Below are positions 16,873-26,067 of a stretch of 64,000 bases of DNA, one piece after another. The stretch lies in the NCBI RefSeq assembly GCF_003952385.1, contig NZ_CP034444.1:3286001-3350000 (forward strand), in the 5' to 3' direction. Source of the DNA: Mesorhizobium sp. M1D.F.Ca.ET.043.01.1.1 (GTDB taxonomy: Bacteria > Pseudomonadota > Alphaproteobacteria > Rhizobiales > Rhizobiaceae). The notes below the pieces were generated by a model, which was not told where the DNA came from, searched no databases, and saw only the letters and a list, made by a program, of their open reading frames with translations. Positions within the stretch are counted from its first letter, which is position 1. Each line of letters begins with the position of its first letter. A program made the position numbers and the translations under genes.

Positions 16873-17081
16873 AAGTGAAGCGTTCCACATCCGAAATCGT
16901 CGGCAGCGGCTTACAATCCGCGGCATGGGTCAGGCGGGGGATGGCTTACCCGTTGCGGCCGCGTTGCGGCTTTGCTGAAACAGACGGGCGTCCCGCGCCA
17001 GGCGGGGCAGTTGCCTAGACCATCAAGCACAGGGGGGCCGCACTGCGTGACGGGTCCTTCGACAGACTGATGGAGGTTAAG

Positions 17082-17723
17082 GTGTGCTGCAGGCGCATAT
17101 TCGTGGTCGACGACCATCCGATCATCCTGTCCGGCGTGGGCGCGATGATCAACAGCCAGGACGATCTGACGATCGTCGGACTGGCGGCGAATGCCGACGA
17201 GGCCCTCGAGGGCATCGGCAAGACCCTTCCCGACGTCGCCGTGGTCGACATCTCGCTGCCCGGCGTCAACGGGGTCACGTTGATCGAGCGGCTCGCCGAA
17301 CGGTTCCCTGAACTCGGCTGCATTGCGCTGACGGCGCATGAGGACCCCGGCTGCCTGCGCCAGGTGCTGGCCGCCGGGGCGCGCGGTTTCGTGGTCAAAC
17401 GGTCGACCGCGACGGATCTGCTGCAGGCCATCCGATGCGTGCTGGCCGGCGACAATTACGTCGATCCGGCGCTTGCCGCGCGGATCTTGAGCCCCCGTCA
17501 CGGCACACAATGCGATCCGGGGAATCTCAGCCAGCGGGAGCGGTCGGTGATCCAGCTGGTCGCGCTCGGCTACAGCAACAAGGAGATATCCTCGCGGCTG
17601 AATCTCAGCATAAAGACCATCGAAACCTACCGGACCCGGGCTACCGACAAGCTGGAGCTCCACTCCCGCGCGGCCATCGTGCGCTTCGCGCAATCGAATG
17701 GCTGGCTGGCCGAGCTGGTGTAG
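17082..17723 (+). CDS. Response regulator, NarL/LuxR family
   Basis: A receiver domain followed by a LuxR-type helix-turn-helix. The phospho-acceptor Asp is in VAVVDISLPG, and the DNA-binding part is LSQRERSVIQLVALGYSNKE followed by IETYRTRATDKL. I prefer the GTG at 17082 because GGAGG sits 5 bases upstream (213 residues); an in-frame ATG at 17070 (217 residues) overlaps that ribosome site. It most likely receives phosphate from the HisKA_3 kinase upstream. Targets are unknown, and the nearby Asn-Gly repeat genes are candidates by position. Confidence 0.9.
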   Translation: MCCRRIFVVDDHPIILSGVGAMINSQDDLTIVGLAANADEALEGIGKTLPDVAVVDISLPGVNGVTLIERLAERFPELGCIALTAHEDPGCLRQVLAAGARGFVVKRSTATDLLQAIRCVLAGDNYVDPALAARILSPRHGTQCDPGNLSQRERSVIQLVALGYSNKEISSRLNLSIKTIETYRTRATDKLELHSRAAIVRFAQSNGWLAELV

Positions 17724-17738
17724 CGGCGGTCCGCGGCT

Positions 17739-18587
17739 TTAGAGACTATAGAAGCGGCGGACGATGTCCCAGGCTTCGTCGGCGGTGTCGACGAAATCGA
17801 TGATGTCCTGGTCGCCGGGCGAGATCGTGCCCTGCTCGGCCAGGAAATCGAGGTCGATCGCCCTTTGCCAGAACGCTTTGCCGAACAGGATCACCGGCAC
17901 GCGCTCCATGCGCCCGGTCTGGATCAACGTCAGCGTCTCGAAGAATTCGTCCATCGTGCCGAAGCCGCCCGGGAACACGGCGACAGCCTTGGCGCGCATG
18001 ACGAAATGCATCTTGCGGATCGCGAAATAGTGGAAGTTGAAGCAGAGCTCCGGCGTCACATAGGCGTTCGGCGCCTGCTCGTGCGGCAGCACGATGTTGA
18101 GGCCGATCGACGGCGCGCCGACATCGTCGGCGCCGCGGTTTCCGGCTTCCATGACGCCGGGGCCGCCGCCGGTGACGACGACGAATTCGCGGTAGTACGA
18201 CGTGGCCGACTGCTGCGAGCAGAGCCGGGCGAACTTGCGCGCCTCCTCGTAATATTTGCTGTTCAGCTCGAGGTTCTGCTTCTGCGTCTCGTTCTTCGCC
18301 GCCCAGGCGACGCCGCCCGGCTCCGGCAGCCTGGCGCCGCCGAACAGGATGACGGTCGAGCGGATGCCGCGTTCGGCGAGGATCATCTCCGGCTTCAAGA
18401 GCTCGAGCTGGAGGCGCACCGGGCGCAATTCGCGCCGCGTCATGAAGTCGGGATCATTCCAGGCCAGGCGATAGGTCTCGGCCCGCGTCTGCGGCGTGTC
18501 CGGCACGCTTTTCGACCGCTCCAGATCCTCGTCCGAATGCGGCAGTGGCGTCCAGCCGGCCTTTTCCATGGGTGTCATCGAATCCAC
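17739..18587 (-). CDS. LOG family protein (lysine decarboxylase-like fold)
   Basis: A 282-residue Rossmann-type protein with the family signature PGGFGTMDEFFE and an upstream VVTGGGPGVMEAGNRG nucleotide-binding segment. Members of this family cleave nucleoside monophosphates to release the base (cytokinin-activating LOG) or are nucleotide hydrolases of the PpnN type; older annotation as lysine decarboxylase is misleading. The N-terminal 80 residues extend beyond the minimal LOG domain, as in longer proteobacterial members. It diverges from dapD. Confidence 0.85.
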   Translation of the reverse strand: MDSMTPMEKAGWTPLPHSDEDLERSKSVPDTPQTRAETYRLAWNDPDFMTRRELRPVRLQLELLKPEMILAERGIRSTVILFGGARLPEPGGVAWAAKNETQKQNLELNSKYYEEARKFARLCSQQSATSYYREFVVVTGGGPGVMEAGNRGADDVGAPSIGLNIVLPHEQAPNAYVTPELCFNFHYFAIRKMHFVMRAKAVAVFPGGFGTMDEFFETLTLIQTGRMERVPVILFGKAFWQRAIDLDFLAEQGTISPGDQDIIDFVDTADEAWDIVRRFYSL

Positions 18588-18721
18588 CGTCCTAATTCCC
18601 TTACTTGCGCCGTCCCATGACGCAGCCGCGATTGACCCCCATCAAGGCTTCACATAGGGTCCGCGCGATTTCAAAACAGGTTAAGGCGCAGCCCTTAACA
18701 GCTTTGTAATGGAGCAATTTC

Positions 18722-19576
18722 ATGTCGAAGCCCGATCTGGCGAGCCTCGAAAACACCATCGAGAAGGCCTTCGAGGAGCGCGACACGATTTCGACCGCGA
18801 CGCGCGGCGAAACGCGCGACGCCATCCAGTCGGCGCTCGACCTGCTCGATCGCGGCGTGGCCCGCGTCGCCGAGCGCCAGGACGACGGCAAATGGCATGT
18901 CAATCAGTGGCTGAAGAAGGCGGTGCTGCTCTCCTTCCGGCTGAACCCGATGGAGATCATCAAGGGCGGTCCGGGCCAGGCGGTGTGGTGGGACAAGGTG
19001 CCGTCGAAGTTCGACGGCTGGAGCGCCGTAGACTTCGAGAAGGCCGGCTTCCGCGCCGTGCCGTCCTCGGTCGTGCGCCGCTCGGCCTATGTCGCGCCGG
19101 GCGCGGTGCTGATGCCGTCCTTCGTCAATGTCGGCGCCTATGTCGACACCGGCACCATGGTCGACACCTGGGCCTCGGTCGGCTCCTGCGCGCAGATCGG
19201 CAAGAACGTGCATCTTTCGGGCGGCGTCGGCATCGGCGGCGTGCTGGAGCCGATGCAGGCCGGCCCGACCATCATCGAGGACAATTGCTTCATCGGCGCC
19301 CGCTCCGAGGTGGTCGAGGGCTGCATCGTGCGCGAAGGCTCGGTGCTTGGCATGGGCGTGTTCATCGGACAGTCGACCAAGATCGTCGATCGCGCCACCG
19401 GCGAGGTCTTCTACGGCGAGGTGCCGGCGAATTCGGTGGTGGTCGCCGGATCGCTGCCCGGCAAGCCGCTGCCCAATGGCGAGCCGGGGCCGAGCCTCTA
19501 CTGCGCCGTCATCGTCAAGCGCGTCGACGCCAGGACCCGCTCCAAGACGTCTATCAACGAATTGCTGCGCGATTGA
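18722..19576 (+). CDS. dapD: Tetrahydrodipicolinate N-succinyltransferase
   Basis: A 284-residue left-handed beta-helix acyltransferase that transfers succinyl from succinyl-CoA to tetrahydrodipicolinate in lysine and diaminopimelate synthesis. It has the helical N-terminal domain, the hexapeptide-repeat region (about 100-230) with the conserved [20 protein letters not shown] segment, and a normal C-terminus. The ribosome site is weak (GGAG, 8 bases ahead). dapE, a later step of the same pathway, is 2.6 kb downstream. Confidence 0.95.
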   Translation: MSKPDLASLENTIEKAFEERDTISTATRGETRDAIQSALDLLDRGVARVAERQDDGKWHVNQWLKKAVLLSFRLNPMEIIKGGPGQAVWWDKVPSKFDGWSAVDFEKAGFRAVPSSVVRRSAYVAPGAVLMPSFVNVGAYVDTGTMVDTWASVGSCAQIGKNVHLSGGVGIGGVLEPMQAGPTIIEDNCFIGARSEVVEGCIVREGSVLGMGVFIGQSTKIVDRATGEVFYGEVPANSVVVAGSLPGKPLPNGEPGPSLYCAVIVKRVDARTRSKTSINELLRD

Positions 19577-19649
19577 TCTTTTCCGGAAACGGACGCACCT
19601 TCCGCCGGCGCGACATTCGGTCGCGCTGGTTTCAATACGGAGGGGCGTC

Positions 19650-20012
19650 ATGGACTGGAAGTATCTGCTGACGAGTTTCGACGGCCGCATCAACCGCGCC
19701 AAGTTCTGGGCCGGCATCGGTATATTCATCGTCATCGCCATCGTTGCGTTCATTCTCGATTCGATCCTCGGTACGCGTTTCACCACCAACAGCGGCGCCC
19801 AGGTCGGCGTCATCGGCATCCTCGTCACGCTGGCCTCGATCTATTTCGCGATTGCTCTCTATGCCAAACGCTGGCACGACCGTAACAAATCGGGCTGGTG
19901 GACACTGATCGGCCTGATCCCCATCATCGGCGGCATCTGGCTGCTCATCGAACTGGGCATCCTCGAAGGCACCAGGGGCGCCAATCAATACGGACCGGAC
20001 CCGCTTGCCTGA
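19650..20012 (+). CDS. DUF805 membrane protein 1
   Basis: A 120-residue integral membrane protein with four hydrophobic segments. The N-terminal WKYLLTSFDGRINRAKFW and the internal AKRWHDRNKSGWWTL motif are the hallmarks of DUF805 (YhaH/YhaI type). The ATG follows a GGAGG. Its stop overlaps the TTG start of a second DUF805 gene. Function of the family is unknown. Confidence 0.85.
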   Translation: MDWKYLLTSFDGRINRAKFWAGIGIFIVIAIVAFILDSILGTRFTTNSGAQVGVIGILVTLASIYFAIALYAKRWHDRNKSGWWTLIGLIPIIGGIWLLIELGILEGTRGANQYGPDPLA

Positions 20013-20382
20013 AAAAGCAGACTTCATCTGGCTCTTCTTCAAAACCTCGGGCCGCGTCAGCCGCGCGGCCTATTTCCTCGGCGGGTTGCTGGTGGCCCTA
20101 GCGCAGGCTTTTCCGCTCTACCGCTTCACGCTGGTGCCGGAGGGCTCGGCCGAGAGCAACATGTGGTCATTCGTCTTCTTCCTGACCTTCCTCGCCTCGC
20201 TTTGGTCGAACATCGTGCTGGCGGTGAAGCGGCTGCATGATCTCGACAAGCCCGGCGTCGCGGCGCTGGTGCTGTTCGTGCCCGTCGTATCGATCGTCGC
20301 CTTCCTGGTGCTCTGCCTGTTTCCGGGACAGGCCGGATCCAATCGCTACGGCAGCCGCACGAATGCGCCTGCCGACCGCTGA
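20005..20382 (+). CDS. DUF805 membrane protein 2 (TTG start)
   Basis: A 125-residue membrane protein related to its upstream neighbour, with FFKTSGRVSRAAYFLGG at the start and VKRLHDLDKPGVAAL in the loop. The frame can start only at TTG 20005 without losing the first conserved motif. It overlaps the previous stop by 8 bases, so the two should be made together and may form a heteromer. This pairing is inferred. Confidence 0.8.
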   Translation: MPEKADFIWLFFKTSGRVSRAAYFLGGLLVALAQAFPLYRFTLVPEGSAESNMWSFVFFLTFLASLWSNIVLAVKRLHDLDKPGVAALVLFVPVVSIVAFLVLCLFPGQAGSNRYGSRTNAPADR

Positions 20383-20391
20383 ACAGCCGCC

Positions 20392-21092
20392 ATGCGCTAC
20401 CGCACGCTCGACCCGAAGCTGATCATCGAGACCGCCGAAAGGCTTGAGGAGCGGGTCGCCGAGCGCTTCCCGGACGCCGGCCTGCGCGGCGTCGCCGCCG
20501 AGCTGGTGTCGCTGTCGCGCGACCTGGCGCAATCGGCCAAGGCCCTGGAGGCGCCGATCTGGTGGCTGCGCGGCGTCATCGTCGCCGCCGTCGTCGCCGG
20601 CGCGCTGATCTTCCTGTTCGTCGGCACCATCCTGCCGCTCGGCCGCTTTTCCGGACCCGGCGACGCCGTTCAGTCGGTGCAAGGCATCGAATCCGCCCTC
20701 AACGTGCTCATCCTCGCCGTCGTCGGCTTCCTGGCGCTGATGCGGGCCGAGGAGCGCATCAAGCGCTAGAAGGTGTTCCGCGAGCTGCATGGCCTCCGGT
20801 CGCTGATCCATGTCATCGACATGCACCAGCTGACCAAGGACCCAGCGACGCTGTCGGCCAACTTCAAGCCGACCGCGCATTCGCCGGCGCGCATCACCAA
20901 CGCCGCCGACCTCGCGCGCTATCTCGACTATTGCTCGGAGATGCTGTCGATCGCCGGCAAGATCGCGGCGCTGTTCGCCCAGTCGGTCAATGACGACGTG
21001 GTCGTCGACGGGTCAACGACATCGAAAACCTGGCCTCCAACCTGTCGCGCAAGATCTGGCAGAAGATCACGCTGATCGAGGAACGCCGCTGA
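20392..21092 (+). pseudogene. Broken two-helix membrane protein gene (stop plus frameshift)
   Basis: The frame encodes MRYRTLDPKLIIETAERLEE, two membrane helices (about residues 55-80 and 100-117) and then meets TAG at 20767-20769. Reading through, the same frame continues with good codon use (KVFRELHGLRSLIHVID) to about 21009. There a missing base shifts the frame; the next frame gives VNDIENLASNLSRKIWQKI to a TGA at 21090. The simplest reading is one 233-residue protein with a TGG-to-TAG change and a 1-base deletion. Either it is a true pseudogene or there are two sequencing errors. It follows the DUF805 pair by 9 bases. Function not recognised. Confidence 0.7.
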
Positions 21093-22101
21093 CGGCATCC
21101 GGGCGCAAGCCTGGCGGGCCGCGCTTTTCCGCTTCCGCCTGACGCACCAGCGCCGCGACGCGCCTGGTCAGGGGCACGGGCACGCCGGTCTTTTCGGCGA
21201 GCCGCAGGATCGCGCCCTGCAGTTCGTCGATCTCCGTCGGCCGGCCGCGCTTCAGATCGTCCCACATCGAGGCCCGCGCCCTGGGGTCGATGGCCAGCAG
21301 CCGACGCGCCAGGAGACCGAACAGCCAGTCCGGCAGTCTGAGCACCTTCGGCAGCAGCCATGGCGGCGGGCCAGCGATACGCGCCGGCTCGATGCCGGCG
21401 GCCTTCATGGCTGCCAGCGCCTCTTCGATCTGGCCCGCCAGGATAACCCGCCAGTTGCGGTCGGCCAGCTCGGCCGCCAGCGGCAGGTTGGACAACGCCA
21501 CCAGCGCATTGTTGAGATTCATCAATAGCTTGCTCCACTGCACCGCCTTCATGTCGGCGTGGGTTTCAACGCCGAGTCCTTCGACATCGAGCAGTGCGGC
21601 TAGGCCGGGCACGGCATCCTCGATCATCACCATGCCGTCGCTGGCGCGGCGCACGCTGAACGGCACCTCGCCGTCCGGCGATTGCACGACATTGAACGCC
21701 ACCATGCCGGCGAGCACGCGATGCGCCGGAAGCGCGGCGCGCAGCTTGTCCGGATTGTCGACGCCATTCTGCAGGCTGACCACGATGGCATCGGGGCGGG
21801 CATGGGTCGCAATGAGCGTCGCCATCTCCCCGGTCGCGCCGCTCTTTACCGTCACCAGAATGATGTCCGCGTTGCGCAGCGCCATCACGGGATCATCGGT
21901 GACGGCAAGCGCCTCAGGCCCGATGCTGCGGTCGCGGCCGTCGAGATCGCTGACCCGCAGCCCGTCCTTGCGCATGGCCTCGACGATGCGGCCACGGCCC
22001 AGGAAGACCACCTTTCGCCCGGCGAGCGCCAAGCAGCCGCCGACATAGCAGCCGATGCTGCCGGCACCGGCGACGGCGATGGTTTTGTCTGCATTGGCCA
22101 T
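21067..22101 (-). CDS. Ketopantoate reductase family protein (PanE/ApbA-like)
   Basis: A 344-residue NADPH-dependent reductase with the nucleotide motif VAGAGSIGCYVGG (about residues 9-21), the SLQNGVDN segment and the helical C-terminal domain (KLLMNLNNALVAL). The family reduces 2-dehydropantoate to pantoate in coenzyme A synthesis, but many paralogues act on other 2-keto acids, so the substrate is not certain. The start at 22101 leaves the Rossmann motif near the N-terminus. The 3' end overlaps the broken gene on the other strand by 26 bases. Confidence 0.85.
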   Translation of the reverse strand: MANADKTIAVAGAGSIGCYVGGCLALAGRKVVFLGRGRIVEAMRKDGLRVSDLDGRDRSIGPEALAVTDDPVMALRNADIILVTVKSGATGEMATLIATHARPDAIVVSLQNGVDNPDKLRAALPAHRVLAGMVAFNVVQSPDGEVPFSVRRASDGMVMIEDAVPGLAALLDVEGLGVETHADMKAVQWSKLLMNLNNALVALSNLPLAAELADRNWRVILAGQIEEALAAMKAAGIEPARIAGPPPWLLPKVLRLPDWLFGLLARRLLAIDPRARASMWDDLKRGRPTEIDELQGAILRLAEKTGVPVPLTRRVAALVRQAEAEKRGPPGLRPDAVSGVPRSA

Positions 22102-22217
22102 GCAATCGTCCCGACTTGGCCCGCAACTATACGACATGAAAACCATAATGTCGGCGGCGTGTTCGCCCACCATGTCCGACCGTGACAGGCCCGTTGCTTT
22201 CGACTATCGCTTTGCCC

Positions 22218-23417
22218 ATGAAATTGCCGACCGATCCCGCCCAGAACCTTGCCGCCCTGATCCGCTGCCCTTCCGTGACGCCCGCCGAGGGCGGCGCGCT
22301 GCAGGCACTGGAAGGCATGCTGAAGCCGCTCGGCTTCTCGGTCGAGCGGCCGGTGTTCTCGGAGGATGGCACGCCGGACATCGAGAACCTCTATGCGCGC
22401 CGCTCGGGCAATGGCCCGCATCTGATGTTTGCCGGCCACACCGACGTCGTGCCGGTCGGCGATGAGGCGGCCTGGACGCATCCGCCCTTTGCCGCCGAGA
22501 TCGCCAATGGCGAGATGTATGGCCGCGGCGCCGTCGACATGAAGGGCGGCATCGCCTGCTTCATTGCCGCGGTGGCGCGCCATATCGAGAAGACTGGCGG
22601 TCCCAAGGGCTCGGTCTCGCTGCTGATCACCGGCGACGAGGAAGGACCGGCCATCAACGGGACGGTAAAGCTGCTCGACTGGGCGGCCGCCCAGGGCGAG
22701 AAATGGGACGCCTCGATCGTCGGCGAGCCGACCAATCCGGACGCGCTCGGCGACATGATCAAGATCGGCCGGCGCGGTTCGCTCTCCGGCAGCGTCGTCG
22801 TCAACGGACGCCAGGGCCATGCCGCCTATCCGCAGCTTGCCGACAACCCGGTGCGCGGTCTCATCAGCCTGGTTGACGCGTTGCTCCATCCGGTGTTCGA
22901 CAAGGGAACGAAGGATTTCCAGCCGACCAATCTTGAAGTGACATCGATCGATGTCGGCAACCCGGCGACCAATGTCATCCCGGCCAAGGCGACGGCCACC
23001 TTCAACATCCGCTTCAACGACACTTGGGATGCCGAGACCATCCAGGCCGAGATCCACAACCGGCTTGACCAGGCGGCCGGCCGCAAGAAATACCGGCCCG
23101 GCAAGACGACCGCGGTCGACTACGAGCTTGTCTGGCGTGACCGGCCGAGCCATGTCTTTCTCACCCGCGACGACAAGCTGATCGACACGCTGAGCGCATC
23201 GGTTGCAGCGGTGGTCGGCAGGACGCCGGCGCTCTCGACCTCCGGCGGCACGTCGGATGCGCGCTTCATCAAGGATTTTTGCCCGGTGGTCGAGTTCGGG
23301 TTGGTCGGCAAGACAATGCACATGGTGGATGAACGCGTGGCGGTCGCCGATCTCGAGACGCTGACGCGCATCTACGAGCGTTTTATCGAGGACTGGTTCG
23401 GAAAAGGTCTCACGTGA
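22218..23417 (+). CDS. dapE: Succinyl-diaminopimelate desuccinylase
   Basis: A 399-residue M20-family zinc hydrolase that removes succinate from N-succinyl-LL-diaminopimelate. Metal and catalytic motifs are intact: FAGHTDVVP (His74, Asp76), [16 protein letters not shown] with the catalytic Glu pair, and the C-terminal GKTMHMVDE. The start at 22218 ([10 protein letters not shown]) matches the usual N-terminus; a longer frame adds only 12 poorly conserved residues. The next gene overlaps its stop. Confidence 0.95.
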   Translation: MKLPTDPAQNLAALIRCPSVTPAEGGALQALEGMLKPLGFSVERPVFSEDGTPDIENLYARRSGNGPHLMFAGHTDVVPVGDEAAWTHPPFAAEIANGEMYGRGAVDMKGGIACFIAAVARHIEKTGGPKGSVSLLITGDEEGPAINGTVKLLDWAAAQGEKWDASIVGEPTNPDALGDMIKIGRRGSLSGSVVVNGRQGHAAYPQLADNPVRGLISLVDALLHPVFDKGTKDFQPTNLEVTSIDVGNPATNVIPAKATATFNIRFNDTWDAETIQAEIHNRLDQAAGRKKYRPGKTTAVDYELVWRDRPSHVFLTRDDKLIDTLSASVAAVVGRTPALSTSGGTSDARFIKDFCPVVEFGLVGKTMHMVDERVAVADLETLTRIYERFIEDWFGKGLT

Positions 23418-24025
23418 CCATGCTTTCCGCGGACGAAACCTTCGCTTCGCTGGCCGGGGCCTGGCGGCTGATGTTCGGCAAGGCCGACGGTCTGCGCATG
23501 CTCGACCTTTCGGCGGACGGTTTCTGGAACTCCTTCTTCGCCATCGTCGTGGCACTGCCGGCGCTGATCGTCGGCTGGGTCGGCATCGCCAACGAGATTG
23601 GCGATCCGAACGCATTCGCCGGGCGGCTCAGCATGCTGATCCGGCTGGCAACCGTCGACATCGGCTCCTGGGTGCTGCCGCTGGTGGCGCTGGCGCTGGT
23701 GGCGCCGCGCGCCGGCATCGGCGGACGCTTCGTCCACTATGTCGTCGCCTCCAACTGGGCCTCCGCGATCATCGCCTGGCTGATGCTGCCATCGGCGCTG
23801 CTGAGGCTGTTCCTGTCCCCGACCGACGAGATCAGCGGGCTGGTCTCGCTCATTCTGTTCGCGCTGTCGATGGTGCTGACCTGGCGCATGACCAACGCGA
23901 CGATCGGCAAGGGTGCCGCCGTCGGCACCGCGGTGTTTGCCGGCATGTTCGTGGCCTCGCTGCTGGTCCTGTTCGGGCTGCAGGCGCTGCTCGGCATCGA
24001 CATCCCGGACGGTGCGAGGGGCTAG
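23414..24025 (+). CDS. Conserved membrane protein downstream of dapE
   Basis: A 203-residue protein with about five hydrophobic segments (near 42-60, 85-105, 115-135, 140-160 and 172-195). It starts with GTG overlapping the dapE stop (GTGA), or at the ATG six bases later, so it is cotranscribed with dapE. A membrane protein in this position next to dapE and truA is, to my knowledge, common in rhizobia. No functional motif recognised. Confidence 0.75.
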   Translation: MTMLSADETFASLAGAWRLMFGKADGLRMLDLSADGFWNSFFAIVVALPALIVGWVGIANEIGDPNAFAGRLSMLIRLATVDIGSWVLPLVALALVAPRAGIGGRFVHYVVASNWASAIIAWLMLPSALLRLFLSPTDEISGLVSLILFALSMVLTWRMTNATIGKGAAVGTAVFAGMFVASLLVLFGLQALLGIDIPDGARG

Positions 24026-24069
24026 GTTTCGGATCGGGAGCGGCGGTCTTCCAAGCCGCCGCCGGAGCA

Positions 24070-24088
24070 GGTATGATATTTTCATACC
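24070..24088. promoter_or_regulatory. Palindromic operator candidate for the parDE pair
   Basis: A perfect inverted repeat GGTATGA-TATTT-TCATACC placed 20 bases before the antitoxin ATG, overlapping where its promoter should be. Type II antitoxins with ribbon-helix-helix domains autoregulate by binding such sites. Confidence 0.6.
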
Positions 24089-24108
24089 GACTTCCGAGGA
24101 GGAAGCAC

Positions 24109-24390
24109 ATGTCCGCCATCGAAAAACGCACATTCAGCCTGCCGGCGGAGCAAGCCGCCTTTATCGATCAACTAGTTCAGTCGGGCGCCTATGCCACAAG
24201 CAGTGAGGTCATCCGCGCCGGACTGCGCGCCTTGCAGGAGCGCGATGCCGCCGTGGAGCGCTGGCTGCGTGAGGAAGTCGCTCTTACCTTTGATGCCTGG
24301 AAGGCAAACCCTGGAAAGGGAATTTCGCCGGAAGAAATGGCCGAACGGGCGCGCAGACGTCATGAGCTCCATCCGCAGAAAAAACCGTGA
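24109..24390 (+). CDS. ParD-type antitoxin
   Basis: A 93-residue protein with an N-terminal ribbon-helix-helix (EKRTFSLPAEQAAFIDQLVQ, then SGAYATSSEVIRAGLRAL), the classic ParD/CopG DNA-binding form, and a charged C-terminal part that would wrap the toxin. A GAGGAGG ribosome site lies upstream. The stop overlaps the start of the toxin gene by a GTGA. It neutralises the ParE-type toxin and probably represses its own operon at the palindrome 20 bases upstream. Confidence 0.85.
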   Translation: MSAIEKRTFSLPAEQAAFIDQLVQSGAYATSSEVIRAGLRALQERDAAVERWLREEVALTFDAWKANPGKGISPEEMAERARRRHELHPQKKP

Positions 24391-24704
24391 AGCGTCGGAC
24401 GATCGTCTACACGTCTGATGGTGGCGACGACCTCGATCGTATCTACAGCCTCATCGCGGAAGCCAGCAGCGCGACCACGGCCAACCGCTACGACACTCGT
24501 ATACGGGCGTTCTGCGAGCGTCTCGAATACGGTTCCGAGCGCGGCGTGCGCCGTGACGACGTACGGCCGGACCTTCGTGTCGTCGGCTTTGAGCGTCGCA
24601 TAACGGTCGCCTTCATCGTAGAGCCCGAGCGCGTGGTGATTTTGCGCCTGTTCTACGGCGGCGCGAATTGGTCTTACGATTTGGCCGTGAGCGACGCTGA
24701 CTGA
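24387..24704 (+). CDS. ParE/RelE-superfamily toxin
   Basis: A 105-residue protein starting at GTG within the antitoxin stop. The fold signature is seen in the N-terminal helices ([16 protein letters not shown]), the central [19 protein letters not shown] and the C-terminal [10 protein letters not shown]. ParE proteins poison DNA gyrase whereas RelE proteins cut mRNA; the ParD partner favours ParE. The gene converges on truA and overlaps its 3' end by 31 bases, a sign of insertion into an older dapE-truA neighbourhood. Confidence 0.8.
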   Translation: MKRRTIVYTSDGGDDLDRIYSLIAEASSATTANRYDTRIRAFCERLEYGSERGVRRDDVRPDLRVVGFERRITVAFIVEPERVVILRLFYGGANWSYDLAVSDAD

Positions 24705-25468
24705 TCGGACTGCCCCACGGATTGCGGATAATCCACCCCGACAAGAAACAGCCCGTCCGGCGGCGCAACCTGTCCGCAGGCGGCGCGGTCGCGCGCTTCG
24801 AGCGCCGCCTTGAGATCGGCGGCGCTCCAGGAGCCGTCGCCGACGCGCCGCAAGGAGCCGACCATCGAGCGCACCTGATTGTGCAGGAAGGAGCGCGCGG
24901 AGGTCCTGATCTCGATGAGATCGCCCGCGCGGCTGACATCGAGGCGCGCAAGCGTGCGCACCGGGCTTTCGGCCTGGCACTGGGTGGAGCGGAAGGTGGT
25001 GAAGTCGTGCCGCCCAAGCAGCACCTTCGCCGCCTCGTGCATGGCCTCGGCGTCGAGGCGCTTCGGCACCCACCAGACCTTGCCCTTTTCCAGCGCCGAC
25101 GGCGCGCGGCGGTTGAGGATGCGGTAGAGGTAGTGGCGGCCGGTGGCCGAGAAGCGCGCGTCGAAATCGTCGGCGACGACCGCCGCCTTCAAGATGGCGA
25201 TGCGCGCGCCGGCCGCCTGCAGATGGGCGTTGACGGCATCACGCACCTTGTCGCCCGGCCATTCCTTGCCGAGATCGACATGCGCCACCTGGGCGGTGGC
25301 GTGCACGCCGGCATCGGTGCGGCCGGCGGCACGTATTCTTACCTCTTCGCCGCAGAATTTTTCGATCGCCTGCTCGATCGCCTGCTGCACCGATAGCTGG
25401 TCTGCCTGGTGCTGCCAGCCGGCGAACTGGCTGCCGTCATATTCGATGTCGAGCCGAAAACGCGGCAT
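24674..25468 (-). CDS. truA: tRNA pseudouridine(38-40) synthase
   Basis: A 264-residue pseudouridine synthase acting on positions 38-40 of the tRNA anticodon stem. The catalytic Asp is Asp52 in [22 protein letters not shown] and [13 protein letters not shown] are the other family motifs. It is the last gene of a def-fmt-acetyltransferase-truA group, with a palindromic repeat between it and the acetyltransferase. Its last codons overlap the converging toxin gene. Confidence 0.95.
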   Translation of the reverse strand: MPRFRLDIEYDGSQFAGWQHQADQLSVQQAIEQAIEKFCGEEVRIRAAGRTDAGVHATAQVAHVDLGKEWPGDKVRDAVNAHLQAAGARIAILKAAVVADDFDARFSATGRHYLYRILNRRAPSALEKGKVWWVPKRLDAEAMHEAAKVLLGRHDFTTFRSTQCQAESPVRTLARLDVSRAGDLIEIRTSARSFLHNQVRSMVGSLRRVGDGSWSAADLKAALEARDRAACGQVAPPDGLFLVGVDYPQSVGQSDQSASLTAKS

Positions 25469-25512
25469 GTTCACACGACCGCCCGCGATCGCGACGAGGC
25501 CCTTTTTCGATT

Positions 25513-25561
25513 GAGCATGATCTTTCCCGAAAACCGGTTCCCACTTTTCGGGATCATGCTC
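25513..25561. repeat. Palindromic intergenic repeat, copy 3 (intact)
   Basis: A 49-base near-palindrome: GAGCATGATC at one end and GATCATGCTC at the other, with CCCGAAAACCGG and CCACTTTTCGGG inside. It lies between truA and the acetyltransferase gene, whose stop codon touches its right edge. It may act as a transcript-stabilising or terminating hairpin. Confidence 0.8.
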
Positions 25562-26067
25562 TAGGCGGCAAGCGCGGTGAAGGCCGAAGCGTAGACCAGC
25601 TTGCCGGCCTCGGGCGCGTCGCCCCAGGCCAGCGCCTGCAGCGCCTCGCCCTGGTACTCGCTCTCGAACTTCTCGGCGCGGGCATGGGTGTAGCCGAAAC
25701 GGCCGTAATAGGCCGGATCGCCGAGCACCACGGCAAGCCGCTCGCCGGCTTCCTTGAGGCGGATATGCGCCTCGCGGATCAGCGCGCCGCCGATGCCGGT
25801 GCCATGGAAGGACGGCTCGACCGCCAGCGGCGCCAGCGCCACGGCTGCAGACCGCTTGGCACCGTTCTGCACAAAAAGCCTGGAAAACAGGATGTGGCCG
25901 ACGACCTGGCCGTCTTCTTCGGCAACCAGTTCGACGACGGTGTCGCCACCGGCCACCAGGGCGTCGACCAGGCCGGCCTCCGCCTGCTGGCCGAAGGCAT
26001 GCTCTTCGACGAGGCGGATCGCCTCGCGATCCCGCGGCGTCGCCGCGCGTATCGACATCATGCTCAT
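25561..26067 (-). CDS. GNAT family N-acetyltransferase (YhbS-like)
   Basis: A 168-residue acetyltransferase. The acetyl-CoA motif is [18 protein letters not shown] (about residues 80-97), followed by [17 protein letters not shown], the mark of the YhbS-like subgroup. It overlaps fmt by four bases (ATGA) and is therefore in the def-fmt operon. The acceptor is unknown. Confidence 0.85.
   Translation of the reverse strand: MSMMSIRAATPRDREAIRLVEEHAFGQQAEAGLVDALVAGGDTVVELVAEEDGQVVGHILFSRLFVQNGAKRSAAVALAPLAVEPSFHGTGIGGALIREAHIRLKEAGERLAVVLGDPAYYGRFGYTHARAEKFESEYQGEALQALAWGDAPEAGKLVYASAFTALAA

Larger units (their letters stand above)
16633..17069. other. Intergenic region between kinase and response regulator, with repeats
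   Basis: 437 bases without a gene. The centre is occupied by a degenerate palindromic repeat (16713-16784) and a RIME-like repeat (16797-16872). The remaining 200 bases before the regulator should hold its own promoter, since the repeats make a single transcript with the kinase less certain. Confidence 0.5.
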
